Source: Pseudomonadales bacterium
GTDB taxonomy: Bacteria > Pseudomonadota > Gammaproteobacteria > Pseudomonadales > Azotimanducaceae
Assembly (NCBI GenBank): GCA_017642855.1
Contig: JAEPOO010000002.1
Location: forward strand, 333,545-397,544
DNA: 64,000 nt
Direction: 5' to 3'
Position 1 is the first letter of the stretch, and each line of letters opens with the position of its first letter. Both the position numbers and the translations under genes were made by a program. The notes below the pieces were generated by a model. That model had not been told where the DNA came from. It saw only the letters and a program-made list of their open reading frames with translations, and did not search any database. Shown here piece after piece: positions 49,837 through 57,287 of the stretch.

Positions 49837-50130
49837 ATGACTCAGAATAAAAAGTCTCTGCTTCTGCTATTGGCGGTGTTTGTGCTGTTAAGCACCCTCT
49901 CTGAGGTCATGTTTGCAGACTTTTTTGGTGGAGACCCAATTCGAAACGCGCTTTTCGAAATGGCGTTTTTCGCCGCCTTCTCAGCCGTTTGTGCAGCGCT
50001 ATGGTTCTTAGGAATCAAAATCATGCACCTGGATGCAAAGGGCCCAGTGCCTTGGTACGCGTCACCTGTGTTGTGGCTAAGTCCATTTTTCATCATCACG
50101 CGAATAATGATGTTTAAAGACGTCGGATAA
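49837..50130 (+). CDS. Small membrane protein of unknown function
   Basis: From the ATG at 49837 (GGGACG upstream) the product is 97 residues. It begins MTQNKKSLLLLLAVFVLLST and has about three hydrophobic segments at 7-25, 38-60 and 74-90. No family was recognised. The frame is open 24 codons further upstream, but those residues are polar and unlike the rest. It lies in a block of small genes all read rightward. Confidence 0.55.
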   Translation: MTQNKKSLLLLLAVFVLLSTLSEVMFADFFGGDPIRNALFEMAFFAAFSAVCAALWFLGIKIMHLDAKGPVPWYASPVLWLSPFFIITRIMMFKDVG

Positions 50131-50412
50131 CACGCCGTTGAAATTAGTCGTACCTGGCGCTGCGCCTTGGGAGCATATGCATCCAGTGCTTTGTGGAGAA
50201 GGTGGTTGGGTCGAAGGCGCATCGCTCTAGCTCCCAATTCGGTTAACTGGTATTTTCATCGCTTTATTGCGTTTTTATTCACAAAGAGGGGTGTGTTGCT
50301 CAATGTACAAAACGGGCGAAATCGCGATTCAGGTACCTTTGAAACATCTCACGATTTTTTTGCCGTTTTACCAAACCGCGCTCTGACGCACACTCTGGGC
50401 CACTAATCTAAG
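50131..50412. other. Gap with no confident gene
   Basis: These 282 bases hold one 79-codon open frame (50167-50406), but its residue composition is not membrane-like or family-like and it has no clear ribosome site, so it is not called. I checked the edges for integron attC-type core sites and found none that pair. Confidence 0.4.
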
Positions 50413-50793
50413 ATGCGTGAACAATTAAACAACGAGGAGCTAATACAACTCTATGATGTTGTAACTGGCAGCGTCAACGCGCAGTTTGAACTTTGGCTCA
50501 CGATTACCTTTGCAGTCATTATTGCGTCTTATCTCGCTGGAAACCGTCTGGCTAGATCGCTTCAGTACACCATTGCGATCTTGTATACCGCCGTTTCAGT
50601 GCTCTTATATTTAATGCTGTTCCGGGCTGTTCAGTTTTCCCAGGAGTTCGGCGTCGATCTAGGCGCGTCTTCCGACAGCAAACTGGTCCTGCTAATAGTC
50701 ATTCTGAGAACCGCAGTCTGGATATTAGGCACGATCGCTACAATTGTGTTCATATTTAAAGGGCACAGGGATGCTGGAAACAACGATGCCTAG
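50413..50793 (+). CDS. Small membrane protein of unknown function
   Basis: The 126-residue product has three likely helices at about 27-45, 51-73 and 88-112, separated by short loops, and a short charged N-terminus MREQLNNEELIQLYDVV. No family was recognised. Position and size resemble its neighbours, also small membrane proteins, but there is no sequence likeness among them that I can see. Confidence 0.6.
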   Translation: MREQLNNEELIQLYDVVTGSVNAQFELWLTITFAVIIASYLAGNRLARSLQYTIAILYTAVSVLLYLMLFRAVQFSQEFGVDLGASSDSKLVLLIVILRTAVWILGTIATIVFIFKGHRDAGNNDA

Positions 50794-50898
50794 TGGGCAG
50801 TGGAAATCGCTTACCTCGGCGTCTGGGACGAAGCGCCCTCGATCCGAAACGCCCGTTGATCCGCAGCGACAGCGACGCTGATCAGAGGATTGGAAGTC

Positions 50899-51384
50899 AT
50901 GGAAAATCCTGCGCAGCTAATGACATGGACGATTATCTTGTCATGTCTTGGAAGTGGCATGATGGCAGGTCTTTTTGTCTCCTTTTCATCCTTCATGATG
51001 AAGGCGTTCAGCTCGTTGGAAAACGAAGAAGGGATGCGAGCGATGCAGGCAGTTAACCGCTTTATTCTGAGACCAAGTTTTTTATTCGTATTTCTCGGTA
51101 CTGCTGTTCTATCTGTTGCGGCGGCGCTCCTTGCCTATCTTTCTCAAGGACCTTGGGCATATGCAATATCGGCTTCAGCGACGTATGTCATTGCTTGCAT
51201 CCTTTCTACAATCAGATTCAATATTCCATTGAATGATCGCTTGGAAAAAACAGACCCGCTGACCGTCGAAGGTCATGAATTTTGGAGGCAATACGTAAAT
51301 CAGTGGACCAAGTGGAATCATGTTCGTGCGCTGGCATGCGTAGTCACGGCGATTCTGTTGGCGATTTCCTTAACAAAGATTTGA
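50899..51384 (+). CDS. DUF1772-like (anthrone oxygenase-like) membrane protein
   Basis: The 161-residue protein has four likely helices. It shows the DUF1772 pattern: GLFVSFSSFMMKAF in helix 1, MQAVNRFILRP, the NIPLNDRLEKTDP loop, then W-x-x-Y and WTKWNHVRALA before the last helix. Members of this fold are often called anthrone oxygenase-like, with no firm function in bacteria. The start is set at the ATG at 50899; an in-frame TTG three codons upstream is possible. Confidence 0.78.
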   Translation: MENPAQLMTWTIILSCLGSGMMAGLFVSFSSFMMKAFSSLENEEGMRAMQAVNRFILRPSFLFVFLGTAVLSVAAALLAYLSQGPWAYAISASATYVIACILSTIRFNIPLNDRLEKTDPLTVEGHEFWRQYVNQWTKWNHVRALACVVTAILLAISLTKI

Positions 51385-51599
51385 TAGGGCTCATGGTGGT
51401 GCTTAGGATTCGCAGCGGTTCAACAAGATGGCAGGTTCGTCTATTTTTTATGACACGGTGAAAGACAAAAAAGACAAGCCCCGAAAGGTAGCAGCCTTTT
51501 GGCGCTGCTGATATTGGTTGTGCTCGGTGAGTCAGCATTTTGAGCATCAGTCAGCGTGGTCAAAAGTATCTCGATTGAATTTGGATGTCGTCATGCCAA

Positions 51600-52820
51600 A
51601 TGGATAGAAGAGCTTTTCTAAAACTCTCTGCTGCAGCAGCTCTCGCGGGCGTTGGTCAACACAAAGCTCTCGCAAAGGGCCTCCGAGTTGTCGTGGCAGG
51701 TGCTGGCATTGTCGGCGTATCCATTGCCTACCAGTTAGCCAAAGCGGGTGCAGTTGTCACTGTGATTGATAAAGAAGGGCCAGCGACCCATGCAAGTCGG
51801 GGAACTTTCGCCTGGATTAATGCAACCTGGGCAAAACAGCCTCGCCACTACCATCGGTTTTCTCAGGATGGATTAGAAAGTTGGAAGACCTTTCAAGGTG
51901 CACTTAGCCTGCCGATTCGATGGGGTGGATCACTGGAGTGGTTCGATGGTGAAGCCCGTCAGCAAAGGCTGGTAGAACAAATCGCAGAACAGGTGGCGTG
52001 GGGCGAACCCGCGCGTATGATCGATGCAAATGAATTCAAGAGCCTGGAACCTCACGTCAAAATTCCTGAGGGTTTGGTTGCGGCCTATTCACCGAACGAC
52101 GGCGCCATCGATCCTGTCATGGCGACACAAAAGTTGCTGGATGCGGCAAGAGCCTTAGGCGCTACAGTTGTTTTTCCAAGCGCCCTGGTTGGTACCTCTA
52201 TGGTGAAGGGGCGACTCTCTTCTGTGCAGACTTCGGGTGGCCATATCCCAGCTGACCGACTGGTCTTGGCCACGGGTGCGGAAGCTCAGTTGCCACAACA
52301 AATCTCTGGTTTAGAGATACCGCAAAGATCCACCCCAGGCGTTATTGTGATAACCAAACCCATGCCGCGACTTCTCAATCGGATCATCGTTGCGCCGGGT
52401 GTGCACATACATCAACGGGAAGATGGACGTATAGTGCTTGGCGAACAGGCGGGTGCTCCAAACACCGAAGCTCATGCGCAGCGTTTGAGAAACCGGCCGA
52501 ATGTTTTCCCCGATGAAGCGATCGCTCATCAGCATGGCGGGCGAATACTGGCAAGCGCATTTGGTTTTGTGCCCGACATCAGGCGAGCTGAAATCGAATC
52601 TGTCTATATTGGATGGCGGCCATTGCCGCTCGATGGGCATCCGGTGTTAGGCGCCAATCCTGAACAACCGGATGTCTATCTTGCGATCATGCATAGTGGG
52701 GTTTCCCTGGCACCGATCGTTGGGCAACTGGTGGCGCAGGAATTATCAGGCGGTGTGGCGATTGATCAGCTAGCCCCTTACAGACCCACAAGAACATTCC
52801 AACGAGTCGAACGGTATTAG
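51600..52820 (+). CDS. FAD-dependent oxidoreductase (D-amino acid oxidase family) with Tat-type signal
   Basis: The protein starts MDRRAFLKLSAAAALAGVG, a twin-arginine signal (RRxFLK), so it is probably exported folded with FAD. The dinucleotide motif VVVAGAGIVGVSIAYQLAKAG follows near residue 28, then the DAO-type body ending VYLAIMHSGVSLAPIVG with the second FAD contact. The substrate is probably an amine or D-amino acid. Length is 406 residues. An ATG five codons earlier (51585) is in frame and cannot be excluded. Confidence 0.85.
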   Translation: MDRRAFLKLSAAAALAGVGQHKALAKGLRVVVAGAGIVGVSIAYQLAKAGAVVTVIDKEGPATHASRGTFAWINATWAKQPRHYHRFSQDGLESWKTFQGALSLPIRWGGSLEWFDGEARQQRLVEQIAEQVAWGEPARMIDANEFKSLEPHVKIPEGLVAAYSPNDGAIDPVMATQKLLDAARALGATVVFPSALVGTSMVKGRLSSVQTSGGHIPADRLVLATGAEAQLPQQISGLEIPQRSTPGVIVITKPMPRLLNRIIVAPGVHIHQREDGRIVLGEQAGAPNTEAHAQRLRNRPNVFPDEAIAHQHGGRILASAFGFVPDIRRAEIESVYIGWRPLPLDGHPVLGANPEQPDVYLAIMHSGVSLAPIVGQLVAQELSGGVAIDQLAPYRPTRTFQRVERY

Positions 52821-52862
52821 CCAAGGGGAACGGTCACGACGACTCAGACGCATAAACGAGCG

Positions 52863-53573
52863 ATGCTTAAGTTACTTCTCCGCTTGACGATTTTCATTTT
52901 GTTCTCCAGCTCTGTTCGCGCGGCTGATGATTGTGTGATCTTGCTTCATGGTCTTGCGCGAACCGCGGATTCGATGTCTGTCATTGAGTCGTCTTTGCAA
53001 GATGATGGTTACCGAGTCGTCAATATCGGATACCCCTCTCGCACGCAAAAAATAGAATGGCTCGCGATTGACGCGGTCGAATCAAGCATTGAGGCATGCG
53101 GCAATGATATTCAACAGATCCACTTCGTGACGCACTCTCTTGGTGGAATCCTGGTGAGATACTATGAAAGCGTTAACCGGTTAGAGGATCTTGGTCGTGT
53201 GGTTATGCTGGCGCCACCTAACCAGGGCAGTGAAGTTGTCGACAACTGGAAGGACGTCCCGGGATATGAACTTCTAAATGGCCCCGCCGGTATGCAGTTG
53301 GGCACAGATCCAGAAAGCCTTCCCCTAAAACTTGGACCCGTTAGCTTTGAGTTAGGTGTGATTGCAGGCACAAGGACATTGAATCCCATTCTCTCGTTGA
53401 GTCTGCCGAATCCTGATGACGGCAAAGTGAGCGTTGAACGAACGAAAGTTGAGGGTATGACCGACTTCATCCTTATGCCCCACACTCATACGTTTATCAT
53501 GCGTGCGGATAGTGTGATCCACCAGATCCGGTACTTTTTGGCTCACGGCCAATTTGACCATGAGCCTGTCTAA
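52863..53573 (+). CDS. Secreted lipase/esterase-like alpha/beta hydrolase
   Basis: The 236-residue protein has a signal peptide (about 1-20) and an alpha/beta-hydrolase core: VILLHGLARTADSM with the oxyanion HG motif, YRVVNIGYPSR, the nucleophile elbow THSLGGI (Ser92), and a likely catalytic His in MPHTHTFIM. It resembles the small exported esterases of Pseudomonas and related genera. Substrate unknown. It is followed by 178 bases before the converging DAHP synthase. Confidence 0.85.
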   Translation: MLKLLLRLTIFILFSSSVRAADDCVILLHGLARTADSMSVIESSLQDDGYRVVNIGYPSRTQKIEWLAIDAVESSIEACGNDIQQIHFVTHSLGGILVRYYESVNRLEDLGRVVMLAPPNQGSEVVDNWKDVPGYELLNGPAGMQLGTDPESLPLKLGPVSFELGVIAGTRTLNPILSLSLPNPDDGKVSVERTKVEGMTDFILMPHTHTFIMRADSVIHQIRYFLAHGQFDHEPV

Positions 53574-53751
53574 CGCTCAGAGACTCAGACCATTTGCTGT
53601 TGCGCCGGTGTGTCCGGCATTGCGTTTTGTCTTGGTTCACCTGGCTGTCTCGCCGTAACGCGATTCGTTGCTCATCTCACCTCCGAGCCAATACGCTGGC
53701 TTATTGTTGGTCTGATTGGTGCGATGATCGGCTCGCAGGCAAGGCGCTGGT
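53574..53751. other. Region between lipase and DAHP synthase ends
   Basis: A GCCGG-tgtgt-CCGGC hairpin (53604-53618) is followed by attgcgttttgtctt and could be a weak rightward terminator for the lipase gene. The lipase reading frame stays open past its stop to 53771. It could encode a 50-residue peptide ending in a hydrophobic WLIVGLIGAMIGSQARRW segment, but it has no ATG start. Confidence 0.35.
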
Positions 53752-54804
53752 CTAAGTTTGTGTTTCAGTAACAGCAGCAGCCAGTTCTTCAAGCACCGGA
53801 ATAGTCTCATCCAAAGCCAGACAAGCATCAGTAATACTTTGACCATAAGTGAGTGTTGACGCAGCAATGTCTTGTTGACCTGCAACCAGATGACTTTCCA
53901 GCATGACGCCACGAATGGCGCTTTGACCCTGACTGATCTGGTGTGCCAGGTTTTTGGCAACGTTGACTTGTTTGCTGTGTTGTTTCTCACTGTTGCCGTG
54001 ACTGCAATCGACGATGATCGAAGCAGGAAGCTCGTGGTCTGTTAAAGCCGTCACTGTTTGCTCGATATGGGATGGCAAATAGTTGGGCCCGGTATCACTT
54101 CCGCCACGAAGTATGATGTAACCGTGTGGGTTACCGGTTGATTCAAGTATGGCGGGTTCACCTGCCCTGGTCAGAGATGGAAACCAATGCGGATGCTGAG
54201 CACTGCGAATCGCATCGACAGCAACTTTGATGTTTCCGCTGGTGCCATTTTTAAAACCCACGGGCATTGAAAGACCGGAGGCGAGTTCACGATGTACCTG
54301 GCTTTCCACCGTCCTGGCTCCGATAGCCCCAAAGCTGATCAGATCAGCGTAGTACTGGCCAAAGGTGGTATCCAGAAACTCCGTCGCCGCGGGCAATTGC
54401 ATTTGCGCAACTTCCAGCAGAAGTGAACGCGCCTGTCTTAACCCTTTGCTGATCTGGAAGCTGCCGTCGAGATCTGGATCATTGATCAGACCTTTCCATC
54501 CAATCACCGATCTGGGTTTTTCAAAATAGACTCTTAACACAGGCAGTATGGCGTCACTCAAATTGCCTGTCGCTTCCTGAAACTGATGAGCGAAGTCGAT
54601 AAGTGCCTTGGGGTCGTGTACAGAGCAGGGGCCGACGATGCAAAGTAATCGGGAATCTTTCCCGGTTAATACGTTCTCAATATCTCGCCGCGATTGCCAA
54701 ACGAAATCGGTTACTGCGTTGTCTGCGGGTAGTTCACTAGATAGCGCACTGGGCGTCATGAGTGGTTGGGATCGTGAAATCCGGACGTCTTTCGTGTCGT
54801 GCAT
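53752..54804 (-). CDS. 3-deoxy-7-phosphoheptulonate synthase, class I
   Basis: DAHP synthase joins phosphoenolpyruvate and erythrose 4-phosphate, the first step of the shikimate pathway. The 350-residue protein has LLCIVGPCSVHDPKA, RVYFEKPRSVIGWKGLINDPDLDGSF, PAATEFLDT, the GARTVESQVHRELASGLS stretch, PVGFKNGTSGN and VDCSHGNSEKQHSKQ. It is the E. coli AroF/AroG/AroH type. Which feedback amino acid it senses cannot be told from sequence by eye. It is divergent from the cation-efflux gene. Confidence 0.95.
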   Translation of the reverse strand: MHDTKDVRISRSQPLMTPSALSSELPADNAVTDFVWQSRRDIENVLTGKDSRLLCIVGPCSVHDPKALIDFAHQFQEATGNLSDAILPVLRVYFEKPRSVIGWKGLINDPDLDGSFQISKGLRQARSLLLEVAQMQLPAATEFLDTTFGQYYADLISFGAIGARTVESQVHRELASGLSMPVGFKNGTSGNIKVAVDAIRSAQHPHWFPSLTRAGEPAILESTGNPHGYIILRGGSDTGPNYLPSHIEQTVTALTDHELPASIIVDCSHGNSEKQHSKQVNVAKNLAHQISQGQSAIRGVMLESHLVAGQQDIAASTLTYGQSITDACLALDETIPVLEELAAAVTETQT

Positions 54805-54846
54805 CTGAGGTGTTATTAGCCAAGAATAAGTGACATATTATTCCTC

Positions 54847-55470
54847 ATGGCCGGTTGCTGTGAAAACGATTGTACTGTGGAAGCGCTGAAACATGACCAT
54901 CGGGGCACGTTGATCGCCGTCCTGGTGATCAATATTGTGATGTTCATTGTGATGGTCATTGCAGCTCAGTATGCAAAATCGTCAGCGCTCTTTGCGGATA
55001 GCCTCGATAATCTGGGCGATGCGCTTACCTATGGTCTAAGCCTCCTGGTCGTTGGCAGCACCCTTACCGCGAAAGCCAGGGTTGCCCTTTTTAAAGGCTG
55101 TTTGATTTTGCTGGCGGCGCTTCTCGTCTCAGCGCAAATCGTTCAAAAGTTATTGAACCCAGAACTCCCGATATTCCAGCTGATGGGCGTATTCAGCCTG
55201 ATTGCTCTGATCGCCAATTCAGCGTGTTTGGCGCTCTTGTGGCGCCATCGAAACGATGATCTGAATATGAGTTCTGTGTGGGAGTGTTCGCGGAATGACA
55301 TTGCGGTCAATATTTCTGTTTTTTTCTCAGCAGGACTGGTTTGGCTCACGAATGCCGGTTGGCCCGATCTTGTTGTTGCCGCTGCGCTGGTCGCCCTGTT
55401 GGTCCGATCCTCCATGCGCGTCATGGGTGCGTCAATTCAGGAACTCCGGGCAGTACCGAAGAGCGTATGA
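54847..55470 (+). CDS. Short cation-diffusion-facilitator family protein
   Basis: The 207-residue protein has five or six helices and the CDF core without the usual cytoplasmic C-terminal domain. It begins with a cysteine cluster, MAGCCENDC, and contains SALFADSLDNLGDALTYGLSL in helix 2. In helix 5 the usual His-x3-Asp metal pair reads Cys-x3-Asp (WECSRND). This short cysteine-headed form is a known CDF subgroup. The metal is not deducible, though Cys ligands favour a soft metal (inference). Confidence 0.82.
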   Translation: MAGCCENDCTVEALKHDHRGTLIAVLVINIVMFIVMVIAAQYAKSSALFADSLDNLGDALTYGLSLLVVGSTLTAKARVALFKGCLILLAALLVSAQIVQKLLNPELPIFQLMGVFSLIALIANSACLALLWRHRNDDLNMSSVWECSRNDIAVNISVFFSAGLVWLTNAGWPDLVVAAALVALLVRSSMRVMGASIQELRAVPKSV

Positions 55471-55609
55471 GCTTACTGCGATCGTTTGACTCTCTTCGGG
55501 ATGTCCTGTTAGACCGGGTAGTCTGTTTTAAGCGTCATGGATGGCGAAAAGTGCTTGATTGAAGACAAGCGGTAGTTTGTAATGGAAATGTAAATACTGA
55601 GGCTTCTCC

Positions 55610-55882
55610 GTGAGACCGTTTGTCGCGATTGTAGTGTCGATCCTCATGACTGCACTTCCAATTCCGGCAAGCGCCAAGGAAAGGGTGTCCGCAACAATCG
55701 TTATCACGGTAACCATACATCCTCGAGAGACCATTGCGTCGATGTCCCAGCAAGGGGACGTATGCGCCTCACTACTGATAGACAGCCCCCAGGGCTATCT
55801 GGAAAGCGACTGCGATCATACGGTGGGCAACTTTGAGATCAGGCAGCCACAATCTGACACGTTGTTAGTGGAGCCGATCTGA
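55610..55882 (+). CDS. Small exported protein at the head of the pilus locus
   Basis: The 90-residue product from a GTG start has a signal peptide (about 1-22, PIPASAKE) and two cysteines (DVCASLL and ESDCDHT), about 15 residues apart, that could form one disulphide. Its C-terminal part ends with VEPI, like the pilin gene at 61495, but it lacks the full pilin-like domain. No family recognised. It lies 111 bases before the next subunit gene and shares its direction. Confidence 0.5.
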   Translation: MRPFVAIVVSILMTALPIPASAKERVSATIVITVTIHPRETIASMSQQGDVCASLLIDSPQGYLESDCDHTVGNFEIRQPQSDTLLVEPI

Positions 55883-55993
55883 CGCGAAGGGTCAGAAGGT
55901 GACCCGCGGCACGCGGTTAACCGCCACATTGAATCTCTAAGTTGCTGATTTATGGAGCGGGCTTTCCGGCACAGTTCCTGCAATACTCTGCGC

Positions 55994-56524
55994 ATGTGGG
56001 CCCTTAAGATCAAATTGAGCCGTTACCTTGTCTTCGTGTTTTTGCTGGCAAGCACTTCAGCGCATTCAGCCCGCGATGGCTTGCTTGATGATGTTCGCTC
56101 CGAAGGTGAAATTCGAATTTCGCTGGCCATTCTACCCTCGCTTCAGATTAATGTTGTGAGTCAGGTCAGCGTCGATATCCGTAATGTCATGGTCGACAAT
56201 AACTTTGAAGAGTATGTGTGTATCACGGGTCAGGACAGCGGCCGCTATCAGCTTATTGCGACAGGCAACGCAGGCGGTTTTGAGCTGAGTGGTCGTGAAG
56301 GCGATCGGCTACCTTATGAAGTGCACTTCAACGGTTCTTCAGCTGAAGGCAGCTTTGACGAACTGCAATCTGATGAACCCTCGCCGGTCTATAACATCGC
56401 TACCCGCGCCAGTGAATGCGCCCAAAGCCCGAACTTCAAAGTTCAGTTTAGGTCCGAGGATCTCAGGCAGGTCAGGCCCGGTCTGTACTCCGGGGCACTG
56501 ACGCTTCTGGTATCACCACTATAA
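55994..56524 (+). CDS. Pilin-like subunit of the chaperone-usher locus
   Basis: From the ATG at 55994 the product has 176 residues with a signal peptide ending near SAHSA. The mature part matches the pattern of the other two subunits: an opening strand region, EYVCITG with Cys, a YQLIATG strand, LPYEVHF, a second Cys (ASECAQ), then a C-terminal GLYSGALTLLVSPL. The two cysteines probably form a disulphide. An upstream ATG (55952) would give a polar N-terminus before the signal and is less likely. It precedes the chaperone by 54 bases. Confidence 0.75.
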   Translation: MWALKIKLSRYLVFVFLLASTSAHSARDGLLDDVRSEGEIRISLAILPSLQINVVSQVSVDIRNVMVDNNFEEYVCITGQDSGRYQLIATGNAGGFELSGREGDRLPYEVHFNGSSAEGSFDELQSDEPSPVYNIATRASECAQSPNFKVQFRSEDLRQVRPGLYSGALTLLVSPL

Positions 56525-56578
56525 TCAATGAATTACAATCCACATGTCATGCGCCCTGCTAACTCACGAGTCAAATTA

Positions 56579-57262
56579 ATGAAACGAGCAGCGATACTAG
56601 GAATGATGCTACTGGCATATGCGCAGATTGGATTTGCTGAAATGTATGTCGACAAGTCAATCGTGACATTCGAACCGGGTCAGCCACCAAGACAGGATGT
56701 TCGCGTGAGTAACAGCGGTTCGGATGTCATGTACGTTCAGGTAGAGACCTTTGTGGTTAAGGATCCGGGGACCGCCAGTGAGGAACGAGTCCTTGTTACC
56801 AACCCCCAGGAAGGAAAGCTGGTTGCCTCGCCGAACAAGCTGGTGATTCCGCCGGGTGGCCATAAGTTGGTCCGAATTCTGAACCTCGACCCCAAGTCAG
56901 CGGAAGAGCGAATCTATCGTATTAATGTCACGCCCATCGCGCCTCCTTTGGAAGAACAAACCAGTCAGCTCCGGATCGTTGTGGCGTATCAGGTTCTGAC
57001 GATCGTGCAACCAGCCGAGCCGCACACGAAGCTTGAAGTTAGTAGAACGGGTAAACAGGTGACGTTTACGAATCAGGGTAATACGAATATTTTGCTGAGC
57101 GATGGTCGGCAGTGTTCTCAGGCAGATCCGACAGCCTGCAAAACCTTGGATTCACACCGAATCTATGCAGGAAGTAGCTGGGCACTCGAACTTCCTTATG
57201 ATGCGCCACTGTCGTACAGCGTTCGCAGTTTTGACGGTATCAAGAATGAAGTTTTCCCTTAA
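56579..57262 (+). CDS. PapD-like periplasmic pilus chaperone
   Basis: From the ATG at 56579 the product has 227 residues and a signal peptide ending AQIGFA. The first domain shows VDKSIVTFEPGQPPRQDVRVSN, then the P-x-K-L-x-I-P-P-G motif (SPNKLVIPPGGHKLVRI) of PapD-like chaperones, and ERIYRINVTPI. The second domain has TFTNQGNTNILLSDG. A frame extension 17 codons upstream exists, but the signal peptide supports the internal start. It should fold subunits and deliver them to the usher 25 bases downstream. Confidence 0.85.
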   Translation: MKRAAILGMMLLAYAQIGFAEMYVDKSIVTFEPGQPPRQDVRVSNSGSDVMYVQVETFVVKDPGTASEERVLVTNPQEGKLVASPNKLVIPPGGHKLVRILNLDPKSAEERIYRINVTPIAPPLEEQTSQLRIVVAYQVLTIVQPAEPHTKLEVSRTGKQVTFTNQGNTNILLSDGRQCSQADPTACKTLDSHRIYAGSSWALELPYDAPLSYSVRSFDGIKNEVFP

Positions 57263-57287
57263 ACGCTGGGTTCTCTTCAGTTGATGT

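Noticed and set aside
50167..50406. 79-residue open frame between small membrane genes
   Set aside because: No ribosome site, no recognisable pattern and mixed composition; chance open frame cannot be excluded.
48422..51600. Integron cassette array
   Set aside because: Small rightward genes suggested it, but no pairable attC core sites were found between them and no integrase is present.
53637..53990. Minus-strand open frame overlapping the DAHP synthase end
   Set aside because: It overlaps a clear enzyme gene in another frame on the same strand and has no family features.
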